Positions 36,784 through 46,634 of a DNA stretch of 64,000 bases are shown in pieces. The position numbers and the translations under genes were made by a program. The DNA lies in assembly GCF_003730115.1 (NCBI RefSeq), contig NZ_RJVP01000001.1:700788-764787 (forward strand), in the 5' to 3' direction. The first letter of the stretch is position 1. Each line of letters opens with the position of its first letter. The notes under the pieces are model-generated. The model was not told where the DNA came from. It made no database searches and saw only the letters and a program-made list of their open reading frames with translations. This DNA is from Pseudomethylobacillus aquaticus (GTDB lineage: Bacteria > Pseudomonadota > Gammaproteobacteria > Burkholderiales > Methylophilaceae).

Positions 36784-37039
36784 CGACGCAGACCGGTGCC
36801 GACAGATGGGCGGGGCACCACCGCCGTCCCGGCCCGGCGTACACCAACAGCTACAGCGGCCAGCCGCCGGGGTTGCAACCGTGGTCAGGCAGGCCCGGCG
36901 GCTATCCGTCCGGGTCCGCCATACCAGGCCTGCAGCTCCCCACACGCAGCGACATGGCTTTGCACATTGTAAAATCCGGTGCAAGCGTCCAGCGCTTTCG
37001 GTTAGAATATTTGGATTCAACCATTTACCCGGATTTATC

Positions 37040-37915
37040 ATGCTGCAAGGCAGTCTCGTCGCCATCGTGACACCGATGCACGAAAACGGCGACCTGGATC
37101 TGGCGAGTTTGCGCGCCCTGATCGACTTTCATATCAACGAAGGCAGTGACGGCATCGTCATCGTGGGCACCACAGGGGAGTCGCCCACCGTGGATGTGGA
37201 AGAGCATTGCCTGCTGATCGAAACCGCAGTCCAGCATGTCGCCAAGCGTGTTCCCGTGATCGCCGGTACCGGCGCCAATTCCACACGCGAAGCCATCAAC
37301 CTGACCCGCCACGCGGCAGCCATAGGCGCAGATGCCTGCCTGCTGGTCGCGCCTTATTACAATCGACCCACACAGGAAGGCCTGTATCAGCACTTCCGTA
37401 GCGTGGCCGAAGCCGTGGCCATTCCGCAGATACTGTATAACGTGCCTGGCCGCACCGGTTGCGATATCAGCAACGATACGGCGCTGCGTCTGGCCGCGAT
37501 ACCCAATATCATCGGCATCAAGGACGCCACGGGCAATATCGAACGTGGCACCGACCTGATCCAGCGCGCACCTGCAGACTTTGCCATCTACAGTGGCGAC
37601 GACGCCAGCAGCCTGGCCTTGATGCTGATGGGCGGACATGGAGTGATCTCGGTGACGGCGAACGTCGCCCCGCGGCTGATGCATGCCATGTGCACAGCCG
37701 CCTTCCGCGGGGATCTAAAAGAAGCACGTACCATCAATCAGCAGCTGTTCATGCTGCACCAAAAATTGTTTGTTGAAGCGAACCCAATCCCGGTCAAATG
37801 GGTCTTGAATCAGATGCATCTTATTCAATCGGGTCTACGTCTGCCACTGACACCGCTGGCCAGCCAGCATCACGACACCTTGCGTGTCGCCATGCAGCAA
37901 GCTTCCATCCTGTGA
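37040..37915 (+). CDS. dapA: 4-hydroxy-tetrahydrodipicolinate synthase
   Basis: 291 residues from the ATG at 37040 (MLQGSLVAIVTPMHENGDLD); sequence upstream in frame is intergenic. Condenses pyruvate and aspartate semialdehyde in lysine/diaminopimelate synthesis. Seen: GTTGESPT, the proton-relay Tyr in APYYNRPTQEGLY, the Schiff-base Lys in IGIKDATGN, and YSGDD. Followed directly by bamC, as in many proteobacteria (dapA-bamC). Confidence 0.97.
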   Translation: MLQGSLVAIVTPMHENGDLDLASLRALIDFHINEGSDGIVIVGTTGESPTVDVEEHCLLIETAVQHVAKRVPVIAGTGANSTREAINLTRHAAAIGADACLLVAPYYNRPTQEGLYQHFRSVAEAVAIPQILYNVPGRTGCDISNDTALRLAAIPNIIGIKDATGNIERGTDLIQRAPADFAIYSGDDASSLALMLMGGHGVISVTANVAPRLMHAMCTAAFRGDLKEARTINQQLFMLHQKLFVEANPIPVKWVLNQMHLIQSGLRLPLTPLASQHHDTLRVAMQQASIL

Positions 37916-37926
37916 TGAGGAACCTC

Positions 37927-39210
37927 ATGAATCAACCCCGTTTCAAACGCACCACCGGTGTCAAACTACTGATCGGTGCCACTGTATTGGCTACCCTGAG
38001 CGGATGCGAGTCCATTCCGTTCCTGAGCAAAACCTCCGAATACAAGACCGCTGGTCGTGCCAAACCGCTGGAAGTCCCTCCGGACCTGACCTCGGTTTCT
38101 GCTGGGGACACTTACAGCGTGCCGGGCGGTGCCACCACTTTCTCCGATTTCAGTCAAACCGCGCAAGGCCCGGCTTCCGAGGCCGAGCAACTGCTGGCCA
38201 ACCCGGACAATGTGCGCATGGAGCGCGCAGGCGCCCAGCGCTGGCTGGTGGTCGAAGCGCCGCCAGAGAAGATCTGGCCTGTGGTGCGCGAGTTCTGGGC
38301 TGACTTGGGCTTTGCCGTGCGCGTGGAGAATCTGGAAACCGGCGTCATGGAAACCGAGTGGGCTGATGCCAGCAAGCTGAAGAAAGACGAAAAACTGGGC
38401 TACCTGGACCGCTTCGACAAGTTCCTGGACGGACTGTCCGGACTTGCCAACCGCCAGAAATTCCGCACACGGCTGGAGCGTGGTGCAAGCCCGGGCCATA
38501 CCGAGATCTACCTGACCCATCGCACCGTCACCACTGCCCCGGATGATGGCAAAGTGCGCCAGCGCACCCCGTTCGGTGAAGTGGAGACTGGCTTCCGTCT
38601 GGATTCAAAAACAGTCAAACAGAATGAACAGGACGCCGATCTGGACGCTGAATTGCTGCGTCGCCTGATGGTCAGACTGGGCGTTGCAGAGAACCGTGCC
38701 CGTGATATCGTAGCCAATCCGCAGATCGAGCGCCGTGCCTCTCTACGTCAGGAAAACAATACCATCAGCCTGCTCATGAACGATCCGTTCGATCGTAGCT
38801 GGCGCCAGGTCGGCCTGGCACTGGACCGGGTCGGCTTTGTGGTGGAAGACCGCGACCGTTCCAGAGGCTTGTACTACGTCCGCTATTCCGAATTCGGCAT
38901 CGATGATGCGCCGGAAGAAAAGAAGGGCTTGCTGGACAAGCTGAAATTCTGGGGCGATGAAAAATCCGAAGCGCAAAAGCCAGCCTCAGAACGGCCGGTG
39001 GCAGACCCTGCCAGGGAAAACACCGGCGTGGTGGACAAGCTCAAGTTCTGGAAGAGCAAGGAAGATCAGCGTGCCGATGCGGAGCGCCAATACCTGATCA
39101 AGGTCGCAACCGAGGGTGCGGGCACACTGGTCGATGTGACTGACAAGGATGGTAACCACTCCAACACCAGCAACCGCATCATCAACCTGTTGCATGAACA
39201 GTTGCGTTAA
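37927..39210 (+). CDS. bamC: Outer membrane assembly lipoprotein BamC (NlpB)
   Basis: 427 residues from the ATG at 37927 (GAGGAA four bases upstream); an ATG at 37915 overlapping the dapA stop is possible. Lipoprotein signal with lipobox LSGC at residue ~26, then the unstructured BamD-binding segment (SEYKTAGRAKPLEVPPDLT) and two helix-grip domains (~95-215 and ~285-420). Component of the BAM complex that inserts beta-barrels into the outer membrane. Longer than E. coli BamC (344), mainly by a charged linker around residues 320-365 containing two LLDKLKFWGD/VVDKLKFWKS-like copies. Confidence 0.92.
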   Translation: MNQPRFKRTTGVKLLIGATVLATLSGCESIPFLSKTSEYKTAGRAKPLEVPPDLTSVSAGDTYSVPGGATTFSDFSQTAQGPASEAEQLLANPDNVRMERAGAQRWLVVEAPPEKIWPVVREFWADLGFAVRVENLETGVMETEWADASKLKKDEKLGYLDRFDKFLDGLSGLANRQKFRTRLERGASPGHTEIYLTHRTVTTAPDDGKVRQRTPFGEVETGFRLDSKTVKQNEQDADLDAELLRRLMVRLGVAENRARDIVANPQIERRASLRQENNTISLLMNDPFDRSWRQVGLALDRVGFVVEDRDRSRGLYYVRYSEFGIDDAPEEKKGLLDKLKFWGDEKSEAQKPASERPVADPARENTGVVDKLKFWKSKEDQRADAERQYLIKVATEGAGTLVDVTDKDGNHSNTSNRIINLLHEQLR

Positions 39211-39240
39211 CAGAGCCACTGCCTCGCCGCTGACCCGCTG

Positions 39241-40020
39241 ATGCGCTTTGCTTCACTGGGTAGCGGCAGCAACGGCAATGGTCTGGTCGTCGAATCCGGC
39301 AATACCCGCGTATTGCTGGATTGCGGTTTTGGCTTACGTGACAGCGAACAACGCCTGGGAAGACTAGGCGTAAGCCCGGAGCAACTCTCGGGCATCCTGG
39401 TCACTCACGAGCACGATGACCATGCAGGCGGTGTATTCAGGCTGGCCGCGCGGCACGGTATACCGGTTTGGCTGACTCACGGCACCCTGCGTATGGTGGA
39501 ACGCCTGCTCAACAAGCCTGACAAGCTTAGCCTCAACGTCATCGACAGCCACCTGGCGTTCGCACTGGGTGATCTGGAGATACAACCTTATCCGGTACCG
39601 CACGATGCGCGCGAGCCCGTGCAGTATGTGTTTGGCGATGGCAGCCAACGTCTGGGAGTACTGACCGACACTGGTGCAAGCACCCCGCACATCGCCGCCA
39701 TGCTGAGCGGCTGCGACGCGCTGGTGCTGGAATGCAATCACGATCTTGATATGCTGATGCATGGTCCGTATGCACGCACGCTCAAACAGCGCGTGAGCAG
39801 CCGGCTCGGCCATCTCGACAATGCCAGCTCCGCCGACTTGCTGGCCGGACTGGACAACAGCAAGCTGCAGCACATCGTCGCTGCACACCTCAGCGCACAG
39901 AACAACACCCCCGCGCTGGCCACCCAGGCTCTGAGCCAGGCCCTGGGTTGCACGCAGGACTGGATCGCGGTGGCGACACAACTGGATGGACTGGACTGGC
40001 GCGAAATCAGCGCACGCTGA
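39241..40020 (+). CDS. Metallo-beta-lactamase fold hydrolase (YycJ/WalJ-like)
   Basis: 259 residues. MRFASLGSGSNGNGLVVESG and VTHEHDDHAGG (HxHxDH zinc motif) with LGVLTDTG and ALVLECNHD identify the YycJ/WalJ branch of MBL-fold phosphodiesterase-like enzymes. These are proposed 5'-to-3' exonucleases acting in DNA repair, by analogy with Bacillus YycJ/WalJ. Cytoplasmic. Placed 30 bp after bamC. Confidence 0.9.
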   Translation: MRFASLGSGSNGNGLVVESGNTRVLLDCGFGLRDSEQRLGRLGVSPEQLSGILVTHEHDDHAGGVFRLAARHGIPVWLTHGTLRMVERLLNKPDKLSLNVIDSHLAFALGDLEIQPYPVPHDAREPVQYVFGDGSQRLGVLTDTGASTPHIAAMLSGCDALVLECNHDLDMLMHGPYARTLKQRVSSRLGHLDNASSADLLAGLDNSKLQHIVAAHLSAQNNTPALATQALSQALGCTQDWIAVATQLDGLDWREISAR

Positions 40021-40100
40021 CCAGCTTTCCCAGGCTGACCGGTTTGCTATCGAGCGCTCATATCACCGCGCTCTTTTGATCACGACAGCAGACAACAAAA

Positions 40101-40121
40101 AAGCCGATCAATGATCGGCTT
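40101..40121 (-). terminator. Terminator after the small lipoprotein gene
   Basis: A perfect 10-bp inverted repeat (AAGCCGATCA / TGATCGGCTT, one-base centre) followed on the minus strand by TTTTTTG. It can also serve the plus-strand gene ending at 40020. An additional perfect 16-bp palindrome CACCGCTTAAGCGGTG (40132-40147) lies just beyond the lipoprotein stop. Confidence 0.85.
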
Positions 40122-40152
40122 TCTCGATTGACACCGCTTAAGCGGTGATCAA

Positions 40153-40350
40153 TTAGTTTGCTGGTGCAGCTTCAGCAGGAGCAGCTTCTTCAGCAGCAGG
40201 AGCCGCTTCTTCAGCTGGCATTGCTTCAGCTGGTGCAGCTTCAGCAGGCATTGCTTCTTCAGCAGCAGGGGCTTCAGCAGGAGCTTCTTCTTGGCCACAC
40301 GCAACCAAGAACAGAGCGAACAGAGCGGCAAGCAGAGCGGAACGAGTCAT
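40153..40350 (-). CDS. Small Ala/Glu/Pro-rich lipoprotein
   Basis: 65 residues. A textbook lipoprotein signal (MTRSALLAALFALFLVAC, lipobox LVAC at Cys18), then a mature part made almost only of Ala, Glu, Pro and a few Met (GQEEAPAEAPAAEEAMPAEA and so on), with near-repeats of PAEAAPAEAMPAEEAAPA. Its isolated position, an AT-rich upstream region and a strong terminator suggest an independently and perhaps highly expressed gene. Highly acidic and without hydrophobic core, so unlikely to fold; it may act as a periplasmic spacer or ion-binding filament. Function unknown. The reverse strand also has an open frame, rejected because it lacks a plausible signal. Confidence 0.8.
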   Translation of the reverse strand: MTRSALLAALFALFLVACGQEEAPAEAPAAEEAMPAEAAPAEAMPAEEAAPAAEEAAPAEAAPAN

Positions 40351-40514
40351 TTTTAATCCCTTAACGATGTCAATAAAATTAATCTGCGGCTACCCATTTG
40401 TATGTCAGCCGAGTACGAAAATTCTACCACCTATTTCCAAAAAAACCACTGTTTTTCCAGCACTGGCGGGGCTTTTGACAAAAACACCACATTCGCTGCC
40501 GAATTTAGCTGCGA

Positions 40515-41678
40515 TCATTCAAGTGGCTGTATATAACCAAGCTGGTACCAGTCCGACAACTGCGCGATCCCAGCTGCTGACAGCAAGCCTACACTTTGCG
40601 CATCCAGCATGCGCTGATCCGCCAAGGCCAGCAACCAGGCATCCTCAGGGGCACGCGCCATGGATTCGCCATTCAGATAGATGTGATGCTGGTCGTATAG
40701 CATCAACGTCTTCATATCCAGGCCTACACCGGTTTGCAGGGCTTTACGCAAAAAACCTTTGGTCGTAGCAGGTTTGCGCTGGGTGAACTGCACATGCGGC
40801 TTTGGTTCGGTGAGATAACGGCCCAGAAACTGCGCGATATCCATGGCATCCCAGCGGATCTGGCTCAAGATGTCAGCGACCTGCGTCTGCATCGCAGCAG
40901 CGATCAGCGCCGGGCTGCTTTGCAGCTGCAGATCCGGATCCGCATACAAGCCTGGCAGGCGCAGATGCTCCTGCAGGTAGCTCAGGAACTCATGGCCCAG
41001 CTCCTGTGCGGATGGCGCGCGGAAGCCGATGGAGTAGGTCATGCATTCCCCGACGGCAATCCCCCAGTGTGCAAGCCTGGGAGGCAGATACAGCATGTCA
41101 CCCGGCTGTAGCAGCCACTCCTGCTCGGTATCGAAACGCTGCAGGATGCGCAGCGGCGCATCTTCCACGATAGACAAGTCCTGCTGCTCGCTGACCCGCC
41201 ATAGCCGCTGCCCCTGACCTTGCAGCAAGAACACGTCGTAGGAATCGAAATGCGGGCCTACACCGCCGCCATCGGGAGCATAGCTGACCATCAGATCATC
41301 CAGCCTCGCATAGGGGATAAAGTTGAATTGCTGCAGCAACTCGGCGGCTTCAGACAAGTGGTGATTCACGCCCTGCACCAGTAAAGTCCAGTCACGCTCT
41401 GGCAGCTCAGCAAAATCGGTCTCGTCGAACGGGCCTTGCTCCACCTGCCATTGCGGGTCGGCGTGGCGCACCAGGCGTGACTGCACCTCGTCCTCGCAGG
41501 CCAGTCCGGCCAATTCGTCAGGACTCAGCACCCCGCTGAAACCTGGCAGTGCGCCACGGATCAGCAGCGGTTTCTTCTGCCAGTAATCACGCAGGAATTC
41601 GTGCGCCGAGATGCCACCCAATAGCGGCAGACCGGCCATATCAGGCTCAGGTTTTTTCATGGCGTCATGATAATGCAT
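40515..41678 (-). CDS. roxA: Cupin ribosomal oxygenase-like protein (RoxA/YcfD family)
   Basis: 387 residues. JmjC/cupin enzyme: LPLLGGISAHEFLRDYWQKK and PLLIRGALPG start the family domain; GVGPHFDSYDVFLLQGQG provides H-x-D, and LPPRLAHWGIAVGECMTYSIGFRAPS the distal His and 2OG contact. YcfD/RoxA hydroxylates an Arg of ribosomal protein uL16. C-terminal winged-helix region (~290-385). Start at 41678 has GAGG eight bases upstream; 41660 is possible. Divergent from bcp. Confidence 0.9.
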   Translation of the reverse strand: MHYHDAMKKPEPDMAGLPLLGGISAHEFLRDYWQKKPLLIRGALPGFSGVLSPDELAGLACEDEVQSRLVRHADPQWQVEQGPFDETDFAELPERDWTLLVQGVNHHLSEAAELLQQFNFIPYARLDDLMVSYAPDGGGVGPHFDSYDVFLLQGQGQRLWRVSEQQDLSIVEDAPLRILQRFDTEQEWLLQPGDMLYLPPRLAHWGIAVGECMTYSIGFRAPSAQELGHEFLSYLQEHLRLPGLYADPDLQLQSSPALIAAAMQTQVADILSQIRWDAMDIAQFLGRYLTEPKPHVQFTQRKPATTKGFLRKALQTGVGLDMKTLMLYDQHHIYLNGESMARAPEDAWLLALADQRMLDAQSVGLLSAAGIAQLSDWYQLGYIQPLE

Positions 41679-41736
41679 AGCAATCGCCTCGCGGAAATGG
41701 GTTAGAATCGTTGCGACCTAATCCTCCATCCCGCTT

Positions 41737-42210
41737 ATGCTGCAGCCCGGTACCGACTCGCCCGACTTTTCCTTGCCCGACGCCGATATGGAGCTGGTCA
41801 AACTCTCCCGCTTACGCGGCAAGCATGTCGTACTGTATTTCTACCCCAAGGATGACACCCCTGGGTGCACGGTGGAAGCCATCGAGTTCAGCGACCTGCT
41901 GGAACAATTCGACGCCCTCAATTGCGTGATCATCGGCATCAGCCGTGATGACTGCATCAGCCATGCCGATTTCCGCGACAAGCACGGCCTCAGCGTCACG
42001 CTGCTGGCGGACGTTGATGGTGAAGCGTGCCAGAAATTCGGCGTATGGCAGGAAAAGGAAAAAGACGGTGTCCGCAAGATGGGCATCGTGCGCTCCACCT
42101 TCGTCATCAATAGCACTGGCCAATTGTGTTACTGCAACTACAAGGTTGCGGCCAAGGGCCATGCAGCAGAAGTGCTGCATTTCGTACAAACCCTGCAATC
42201 CTCACACTGA
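41737..42210 (+). CDS. bcp: Thioredoxin-dependent peroxiredoxin (Bcp/PrxQ)
   Basis: 157 residues. LPDADMELVKLSRLRGKHVV and YFYPKDDTPGCTVEAIEF with the peroxidatic Cys in PGCT. The usual PrxQ resolving Cys five residues later is replaced (CTVEAIE), so it behaves like the one-Cys or C-distal subgroup; other Cys (NCVII, DDCIS) could serve. Reduces organic and hydrogen peroxides in the cytoplasm. Confidence 0.95.
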   Translation: MLQPGTDSPDFSLPDADMELVKLSRLRGKHVVLYFYPKDDTPGCTVEAIEFSDLLEQFDALNCVIIGISRDDCISHADFRDKHGLSVTLLADVDGEACQKFGVWQEKEKDGVRKMGIVRSTFVINSTGQLCYCNYKVAAKGHAAEVLHFVQTLQSSH

Positions 42211-42221
42211 AGGAACCCATC

Positions 42222-42701
42222 ATGCAAATCGCCATGAATACCGTTGTTACCATGTCCTACGAGCTGCGCAACAGCGAAGGCGACGTCCTTGAATCCAGTC
42301 AGGAGCCGGTGGCTTACCTGCACGGCGGCTATGACAATATCTTCCCGCGCGTGGAAGAAGAGCTGCATGGCAAATCCGTAGGTGACACCGTCGAAATCAC
42401 ACTGGAACCCGCCGATGCCTTTGGTGATTACGATGAAGAGCTGGTTCAGATCGAACCTGCGGCGGCATTCCCGACCAAAGATCTGAAAGTGGGCATGCAA
42501 TTCGAAGGTGAAGACGAAAAGGGCGATGTGGTCCTTTACACCATCACCAACATCGAAGATGGCAAGGTGGTCGTGGATGGCAACCACCCCTGGGCTGGTG
42601 AACGCCTGCTGTTCAAGGCCACGGTCACGGCCGTGCGTTCTGCCAGCAAGGAAGAAGTCGAGCACGAGCATGTGCACGGCGCCGGCGGCCATCACCACTA
42701 A
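42222..42701 (+). CDS. slyD: FKBP-type peptidyl-prolyl isomerase SlyD-like
   Basis: 159 residues from the ATG at 42222 with AAGGAA in front. FKBP domain interrupted by the insert-in-flap (IF) domain typical of SlyD: VVTMSYELRNSEGDVLESS, PVAYLHGGYDNIFPRVEEEL, ADAFGDYDEELVQ and VDGNHPWAGERLLF. The C-terminus has a short metal-binding His tail (HEHVHGAGGHHH), briefer than that of E. coli. Prolyl isomerase/chaperone, with a role in Ni handling in other species. Follows bcp by 11 bp. Confidence 0.95.
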   Translation: MQIAMNTVVTMSYELRNSEGDVLESSQEPVAYLHGGYDNIFPRVEEELHGKSVGDTVEITLEPADAFGDYDEELVQIEPAAAFPTKDLKVGMQFEGEDEKGDVVLYTITNIEDGKVVVDGNHPWAGERLLFKATVTAVRSASKEEVEHEHVHGAGGHHH

Positions 42702-42719
42702 GCCGCCTCAACAATGGCG

Positions 42720-45308
42720 TCAGGTCTGCGCTTGATCTAACAACTTGCGCAGGCTGTAGACCAGCTCCAGCGCCTGCTTGGGTGTCAGGTCGTCAGGGTC
42801 GATACGATCCAGTTCCATGACGACCGGGTGCTCTGCAGGCGTTGCTGTTTCCGGCGCCACCGCAGCGAACATGTCCACCTGTGGCGTGTGTCCCTGTTGC
42901 GCCACACTTTGTTGTTCCAGCAGCGCCAGTTTGCGCTTGGCTGCCGCCACTACTGTGCGCGGGATCCCCGCCAGCTGAGCCACCTGCAGGCCATAACTCT
43001 GACTGGCAGGCCCTTCCTCCACGGCATGCAGGAACACGATGCCACTACCATGCTCCACTGCATCCAGATGCACGTTGGCCGCCTGTTTGAACTCCTCCAC
43101 CAGCCGCGTCAGCTCGAAATAATGCGTGGCGAACAGAGTATAACTGCGGTTCTTCTCCAATAACTGCTTGGCCACCGCCCAGGCTAGCGCCAGCCCATCG
43201 AAGGTGGACGTACCGCGTCCGATCTCGTCCAGCAACACCAGGCTGTGTGGTGTGGCGTTATGCAGGATGTTAGCGGTTTCGGTCATCTCGACCATGAAAG
43301 TGGAGCGGCCACCGGCCAGGTCATCCGAGGCACCGATACGCGTGAAGATGCGGTCAATGTTACCGATCACGGCCTGCTGCGCTGGCACAAAACAACCACA
43401 ATAAGCCAGCAACACGATCAGCGCGGTCTGGCGCATGAAGGTCGACTTACCGCCCATATTGGGCCCGGTGATCAGCAGCAGCTGCCGGTAAGGGCTAAGC
43501 TGTACATCGTTGGCAATGAAAGGCTGCGCCAGCTGTTCCACCACCGGATGTCGCCCGGCCAGGATACGCACGCCGGGCTCAGCCGTGAATTCGGGCGCCA
43601 CATAAGCCAGCGCACGGGCACGTTCAGCATAGCAACACAGCACATCCAGTTCGGCGATGGCCTGGGCATTGGTCTGCAAAGGACTGATGAACGGTGCCAG
43701 CGCATCCAGCACCTGCTCGTACAACAGCTTCTCGCGCGCCAGTGCCCGGTCGTTGGCCGACAGCACCTTGTCCTCAAAGGTCTTGAGTTCGGGGGTGATG
43801 TAACGCTCCACGTTCTTGAGCGTCTGGCGGCGACGGTATTCCGCTGGCGCCAGCTCGGCCTGGGCGCGGCTCAGCTCGATGTAAAAACCATGCACGCTGT
43901 TGTATTCGACCTTGAGGTTGGCAAGACCGGTGCGCTCACGCTCCTGCGCTTCGAACGCCAGCAGAAAATCGCCGCAATCGGTCTGGATGGAGCGCAACTC
44001 GTCGAGCTCGGTATCGAACCCGGTGGCGATCACGCCGCCCTCGCGCAGCACGGCAGCGGGTTCTGGCTGGATCGCGGCCTGCAGCAATTGCAGCACATGT
44101 TGCGGAGACTGCAGGCGCACGGTTAGCTGCTGCAGCAAAGGTGCATCCACTGCTGCGACCGTCTGCTGCAAGCCCGGCAAGGCCTGCAGACTGTCGCGCA
44201 ATGCAGACAAATCACGTGGGCGTGCCGAACGCAGCGCGATACGCGCAGTGATGCGCTCCATGTCGGAAACAAGCCGCAACTGTGGCCGCAGGGCATCGCC
44301 GCTATCGTCATGCAGCAAAGCGGAGACCGCCGTGTGCCGCGCCGCAACGGCCGCCTGTGAACGCAAGGGATGGTGCAGCCAGTGCCGCAACAAGCGAGCG
44401 CCCATGGCGGTCTGTGTGGTATTGAGCAAGGCATACAAGGTAGGGGCTGGCTCGCCGCGCAAGGTCTGATCGATCTCCAGATTGCGGCGTGTGGCCGCAT
44501 CCAGCTGGATGTATTGACCGCCCTGCTCCACGCTCAGGCCGGTGATATGCGGCAGAGCGGTGCGCTGGGTATGCTTGACGTAATCGAGCAATGCACCGGC
44601 AGCGGCAATCGCGGCGTGCAAACCGTCGCAGCCAAAGCCATCCAGATCGTGGGTGTTGAACTGCCGGGTCAAGCTTTGTCTGGCTGTATCCAGATCGAAT
44701 TGCCAGGTGGCCAGGCGACGTTTTGGACATTTGCAGCCAGCCAGCGCCGCATGCTCAAAACCATCTGCGCACAACAACTCGGCTGGCGCGATACGCTCCA
44801 GTTCCTGCGCCAGCATGCCAGGCGCAACCTCACTCAGCACGAACTGGCCAGCGGCCAGATTCAGGCTGGCCAGGCCGATCACGCTCTGCTCCTGCCAGAC
44901 GGCTAGCAGCCGATTGTCACGCGTCTCGTCCAGCAAGGCGCTGTCGGTGAGCGTGCCCGGCGTGAGGATGCGCGTGACCTGGCGCTCTACCGGGCCCTTG
45001 GCTTTGGCCGGGTCGCCCACTTGCTCGCAGATGGCCACCGCTTCGCCCAGTTTGCTGAGTTTGACCAGATATTGCTCGGCCGCATGGTAAGGAACACCTG
45101 CCATACGTATCGGCTCACCATTCGACGCGCCGCGCTTGGTCAGCGTGATGCCGAGCAGGCGTGCCGCTTTTTCTGCATCGTCATGGAACAACTCGTAAAA
45201 GTCACCCATGCGATAAAACAGCAACATATCGGGGTATTGAGCCTTGATGCTGAGATATTGCCGCATCATCGGTGTGTGGCTGACAGCCTGGTCGAGCAGG
45301 TCACTCAT
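42720..45308 (-). CDS. mutS: DNA mismatch repair protein MutS
   Basis: 862 residues from the ATG at 45308 ([19 protein letters not shown]); sequence upstream in frame is non-conserved. Mismatch-binding domain with [11 protein letters not shown] (the Phe-x-Glu wedge), then connector, lever and clamp, and the ATPase with Walker [15 protein letters not shown], the signature [17 protein letters not shown], Walker [17 protein letters not shown] and the His switch FATHYFELT. Recognises mispairs for MutL/MutH or strand-directed repair. Convergent with slyD. Confidence 0.98.
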   Translation of the reverse strand: MSDLLDQAVSHTPMMRQYLSIKAQYPDMLLFYRMGDFYELFHDDAEKAARLLGITLTKRGASNGEPIRMAGVPYHAAEQYLVKLSKLGEAVAICEQVGDPAKAKGPVERQVTRILTPGTLTDSALLDETRDNRLLAVWQEQSVIGLASLNLAAGQFVLSEVAPGMLAQELERIAPAELLCADGFEHAALAGCKCPKRRLATWQFDLDTARQSLTRQFNTHDLDGFGCDGLHAAIAAAGALLDYVKHTQRTALPHITGLSVEQGGQYIQLDAATRRNLEIDQTLRGEPAPTLYALLNTTQTAMGARLLRHWLHHPLRSQAAVAARHTAVSALLHDDSGDALRPQLRLVSDMERITARIALRSARPRDLSALRDSLQALPGLQQTVAAVDAPLLQQLTVRLQSPQHVLQLLQAAIQPEPAAVLREGGVIATGFDTELDELRSIQTDCGDFLLAFEAQERERTGLANLKVEYNSVHGFYIELSRAQAELAPAEYRRRQTLKNVERYITPELKTFEDKVLSANDRALAREKLLYEQVLDALAPFISPLQTNAQAIAELDVLCCYAERARALAYVAPEFTAEPGVRILAGRHPVVEQLAQPFIANDVQLSPYRQLLLITGPNMGGKSTFMRQTALIVLLAYCGCFVPAQQAVIGNIDRIFTRIGASDDLAGGRSTFMVEMTETANILHNATPHSLVLLDEIGRGTSTFDGLALAWAVAKQLLEKNRSYTLFATHYFELTRLVEEFKQAANVHLDAVEHGSGIVFLHAVEEGPASQSYGLQVAQLAGIPRTVVAAAKRKLALLEQQSVAQQGHTPQVDMFAAVAPETATPAEHPVVMELDRIDPDDLTPKQALELVYSLRKLLDQAQT

Positions 45309-45435
45309 CAGACAAACCTGCGCAGGAAAATGAGGGGGGATTTCATGCGCCTGATTATAGCATCGGCACCCTGGGGCTCCGGTGCCGTAGCAGTGCCAGA
45401 CAACATAGCGCCATACGCGCGAACCCTGCCAAATC

Positions 45436-46572
45436 TCAGCTGCGCCGGAACGGTGCGCGCTCGTCCAACTCGTCCACATACTCGCTGATGTGTGCTGCTT
45501 CCAGCTGCAGATAACGCTGGATGGCAGCGGCGAACTCGTCCCTGGCAATGTGATGGTAGGAGCAGGTCGGCCTCGCCTTGAAGCCACGCGCCAGCTTGTG
45601 CTCACCCTGCGCGCCGCCTTCAAAATAACGCACGCCCTGCTCTATGCAGAACTCCTGCCCCTGGTAATAGCACAACTCGAAATGCAGTCCAGGCACCATG
45701 CGTGTAGCCCCCCAGTAGCGCCCATACAGCGCCTCGCTACCGTAAACGTTCAAGGCAGCAGCCACCGGCTCACCCTCCTGCTCGGCCATGATCATGAGCA
45801 GGTGCTGTGGCATGTGCTCGGCGATGCGCTTGAAGAAATCGGCATTCAGGTAGGGCGTGGAGCGATGCTGCTGGTAGGTGTTGCAGTAACACTGATAGAA
45901 AAAATCCCAGTCCGCTGCGCTGATCTGGTCACCGGTCATACGACGCACGCTGATACCGGCCTTGATGAGCTTGCTGCGTTCCTGACGGATTTTCTTGCGC
46001 TTGTCCGCCGACAAGGTAGTGAGGAAGGCCTCAAAGCTGGCATAGCCGCTATTCTCCCAGCGGAACTGCACACCATCACGGCGCAACCAGCCTGCCGCCT
46101 GCAGCAGGTGTTGAGTCTGGCCTTCCGGAAACAGGATGTGGGCGGAAGAAAGCTGGTATTGCTGCAGCAACTGTTTCAGGCCATCCAGCAACAGGGCTTG
46201 CGCCGCGATATCATCAGGCTCAGCCAGCAAGCGCGGCCCGCTCACCGGCGTGAACGGGATGGCACTCAACAACTTGGGATAATAGCTGCTGCCGTAGCGG
46301 GCGTAGGCATCGGCCCAGGCCCAGTCGAACACATATTCGCCGTAGGAATGGCTTTTGAGATAAAGCGGCATGGCCGCACGCAAACGCTGACCGGATCGCA
46401 GCACGAGATGGAAAGGTTGCCAGCCGGTTTCGCTGCTGACGCAGCCGCTGGCTTCGAGTGCGTTCAACCAGGCATGGCTGAGCAGAGGCAGGCCGGGATG
46501 CAGGGCATCCCACTCCTCCGCAGCGATTTCGCTGATGGCACCAGCGACAAGCAGTTGATCAACGTCCATCAA
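45436..46572 (-). CDS. DUF482/GNAT-type acyltransferase
   Basis: 378 residues. [68 protein letters not shown] text ([17 protein letters not shown]) and [20 protein letters not shown] match the DUF482 'peptidogalycan biosynthesis/FemAB-like' family. These are GNAT-fold N-acyltransferases of unknown substrate, widespread in proteobacteria. No signal peptide. Sits 62 bp after an EF-hand protein gene and 127 bp before mutS. Confidence 0.88.
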   Translation of the reverse strand: MMDVDQLLVAGAISEIAAEEWDALHPGLPLLSHAWLNALEASGCVSSETGWQPFHLVLRSGQRLRAAMPLYLKSHSYGEYVFDWAWADAYARYGSSYYPKLLSAIPFTPVSGPRLLAEPDDIAAQALLLDGLKQLLQQYQLSSAHILFPEGQTQHLLQAAGWLRRDGVQFRWENSGYASFEAFLTTLSADKRKKIRQERSKLIKAGISVRRMTGDQISAADWDFFYQCYCNTYQQHRSTPYLNADFFKRIAEHMPQHLLMIMAEQEGEPVAAALNVYGSEALYGRYWGATRMVPGLHFELCYYQGQEFCIEQGVRYFEGGAQGEHKLARGFKARPTCSYHHIARDEFAAAIQRYLQLEAAHISEYVDELDERAPFRRS

Positions 46573-46634
46573 GATCGATTAAACCACGAGACGGGTCGAA
46601 CGGATCAGCAGAAGCGACATTCCAGGCAGGGATT

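Larger units (their letters stand above)
36730..37039. other. Divergent rsxA-dapA intergenic region
   Basis: 310 bp with no gene supported. The rsxA-proximal part is AT-rich with an 11-bp direct duplication and a promoter candidate. Positions ~36785-36955 are very GC-rich (CCG/GGC-rich) with no recognisable coding or RNA structure. The dapA-proximal part has a TAGAAT -10-like hexamer at 37003. Confidence 0.6.

Noticed and set aside
36769..37065. Open frames in the GC-rich rsxA-dapA gap
   Set aside because: No ribosome-binding site, no recognisable composition, and one overlaps the dapA start.
40158..40364. Leu/Gln-rich plus-strand open frame opposite the small lipoprotein
   Set aside because: The minus-strand frame has a perfect lipoprotein signal; the plus frame is a translation of its low-complexity complement.
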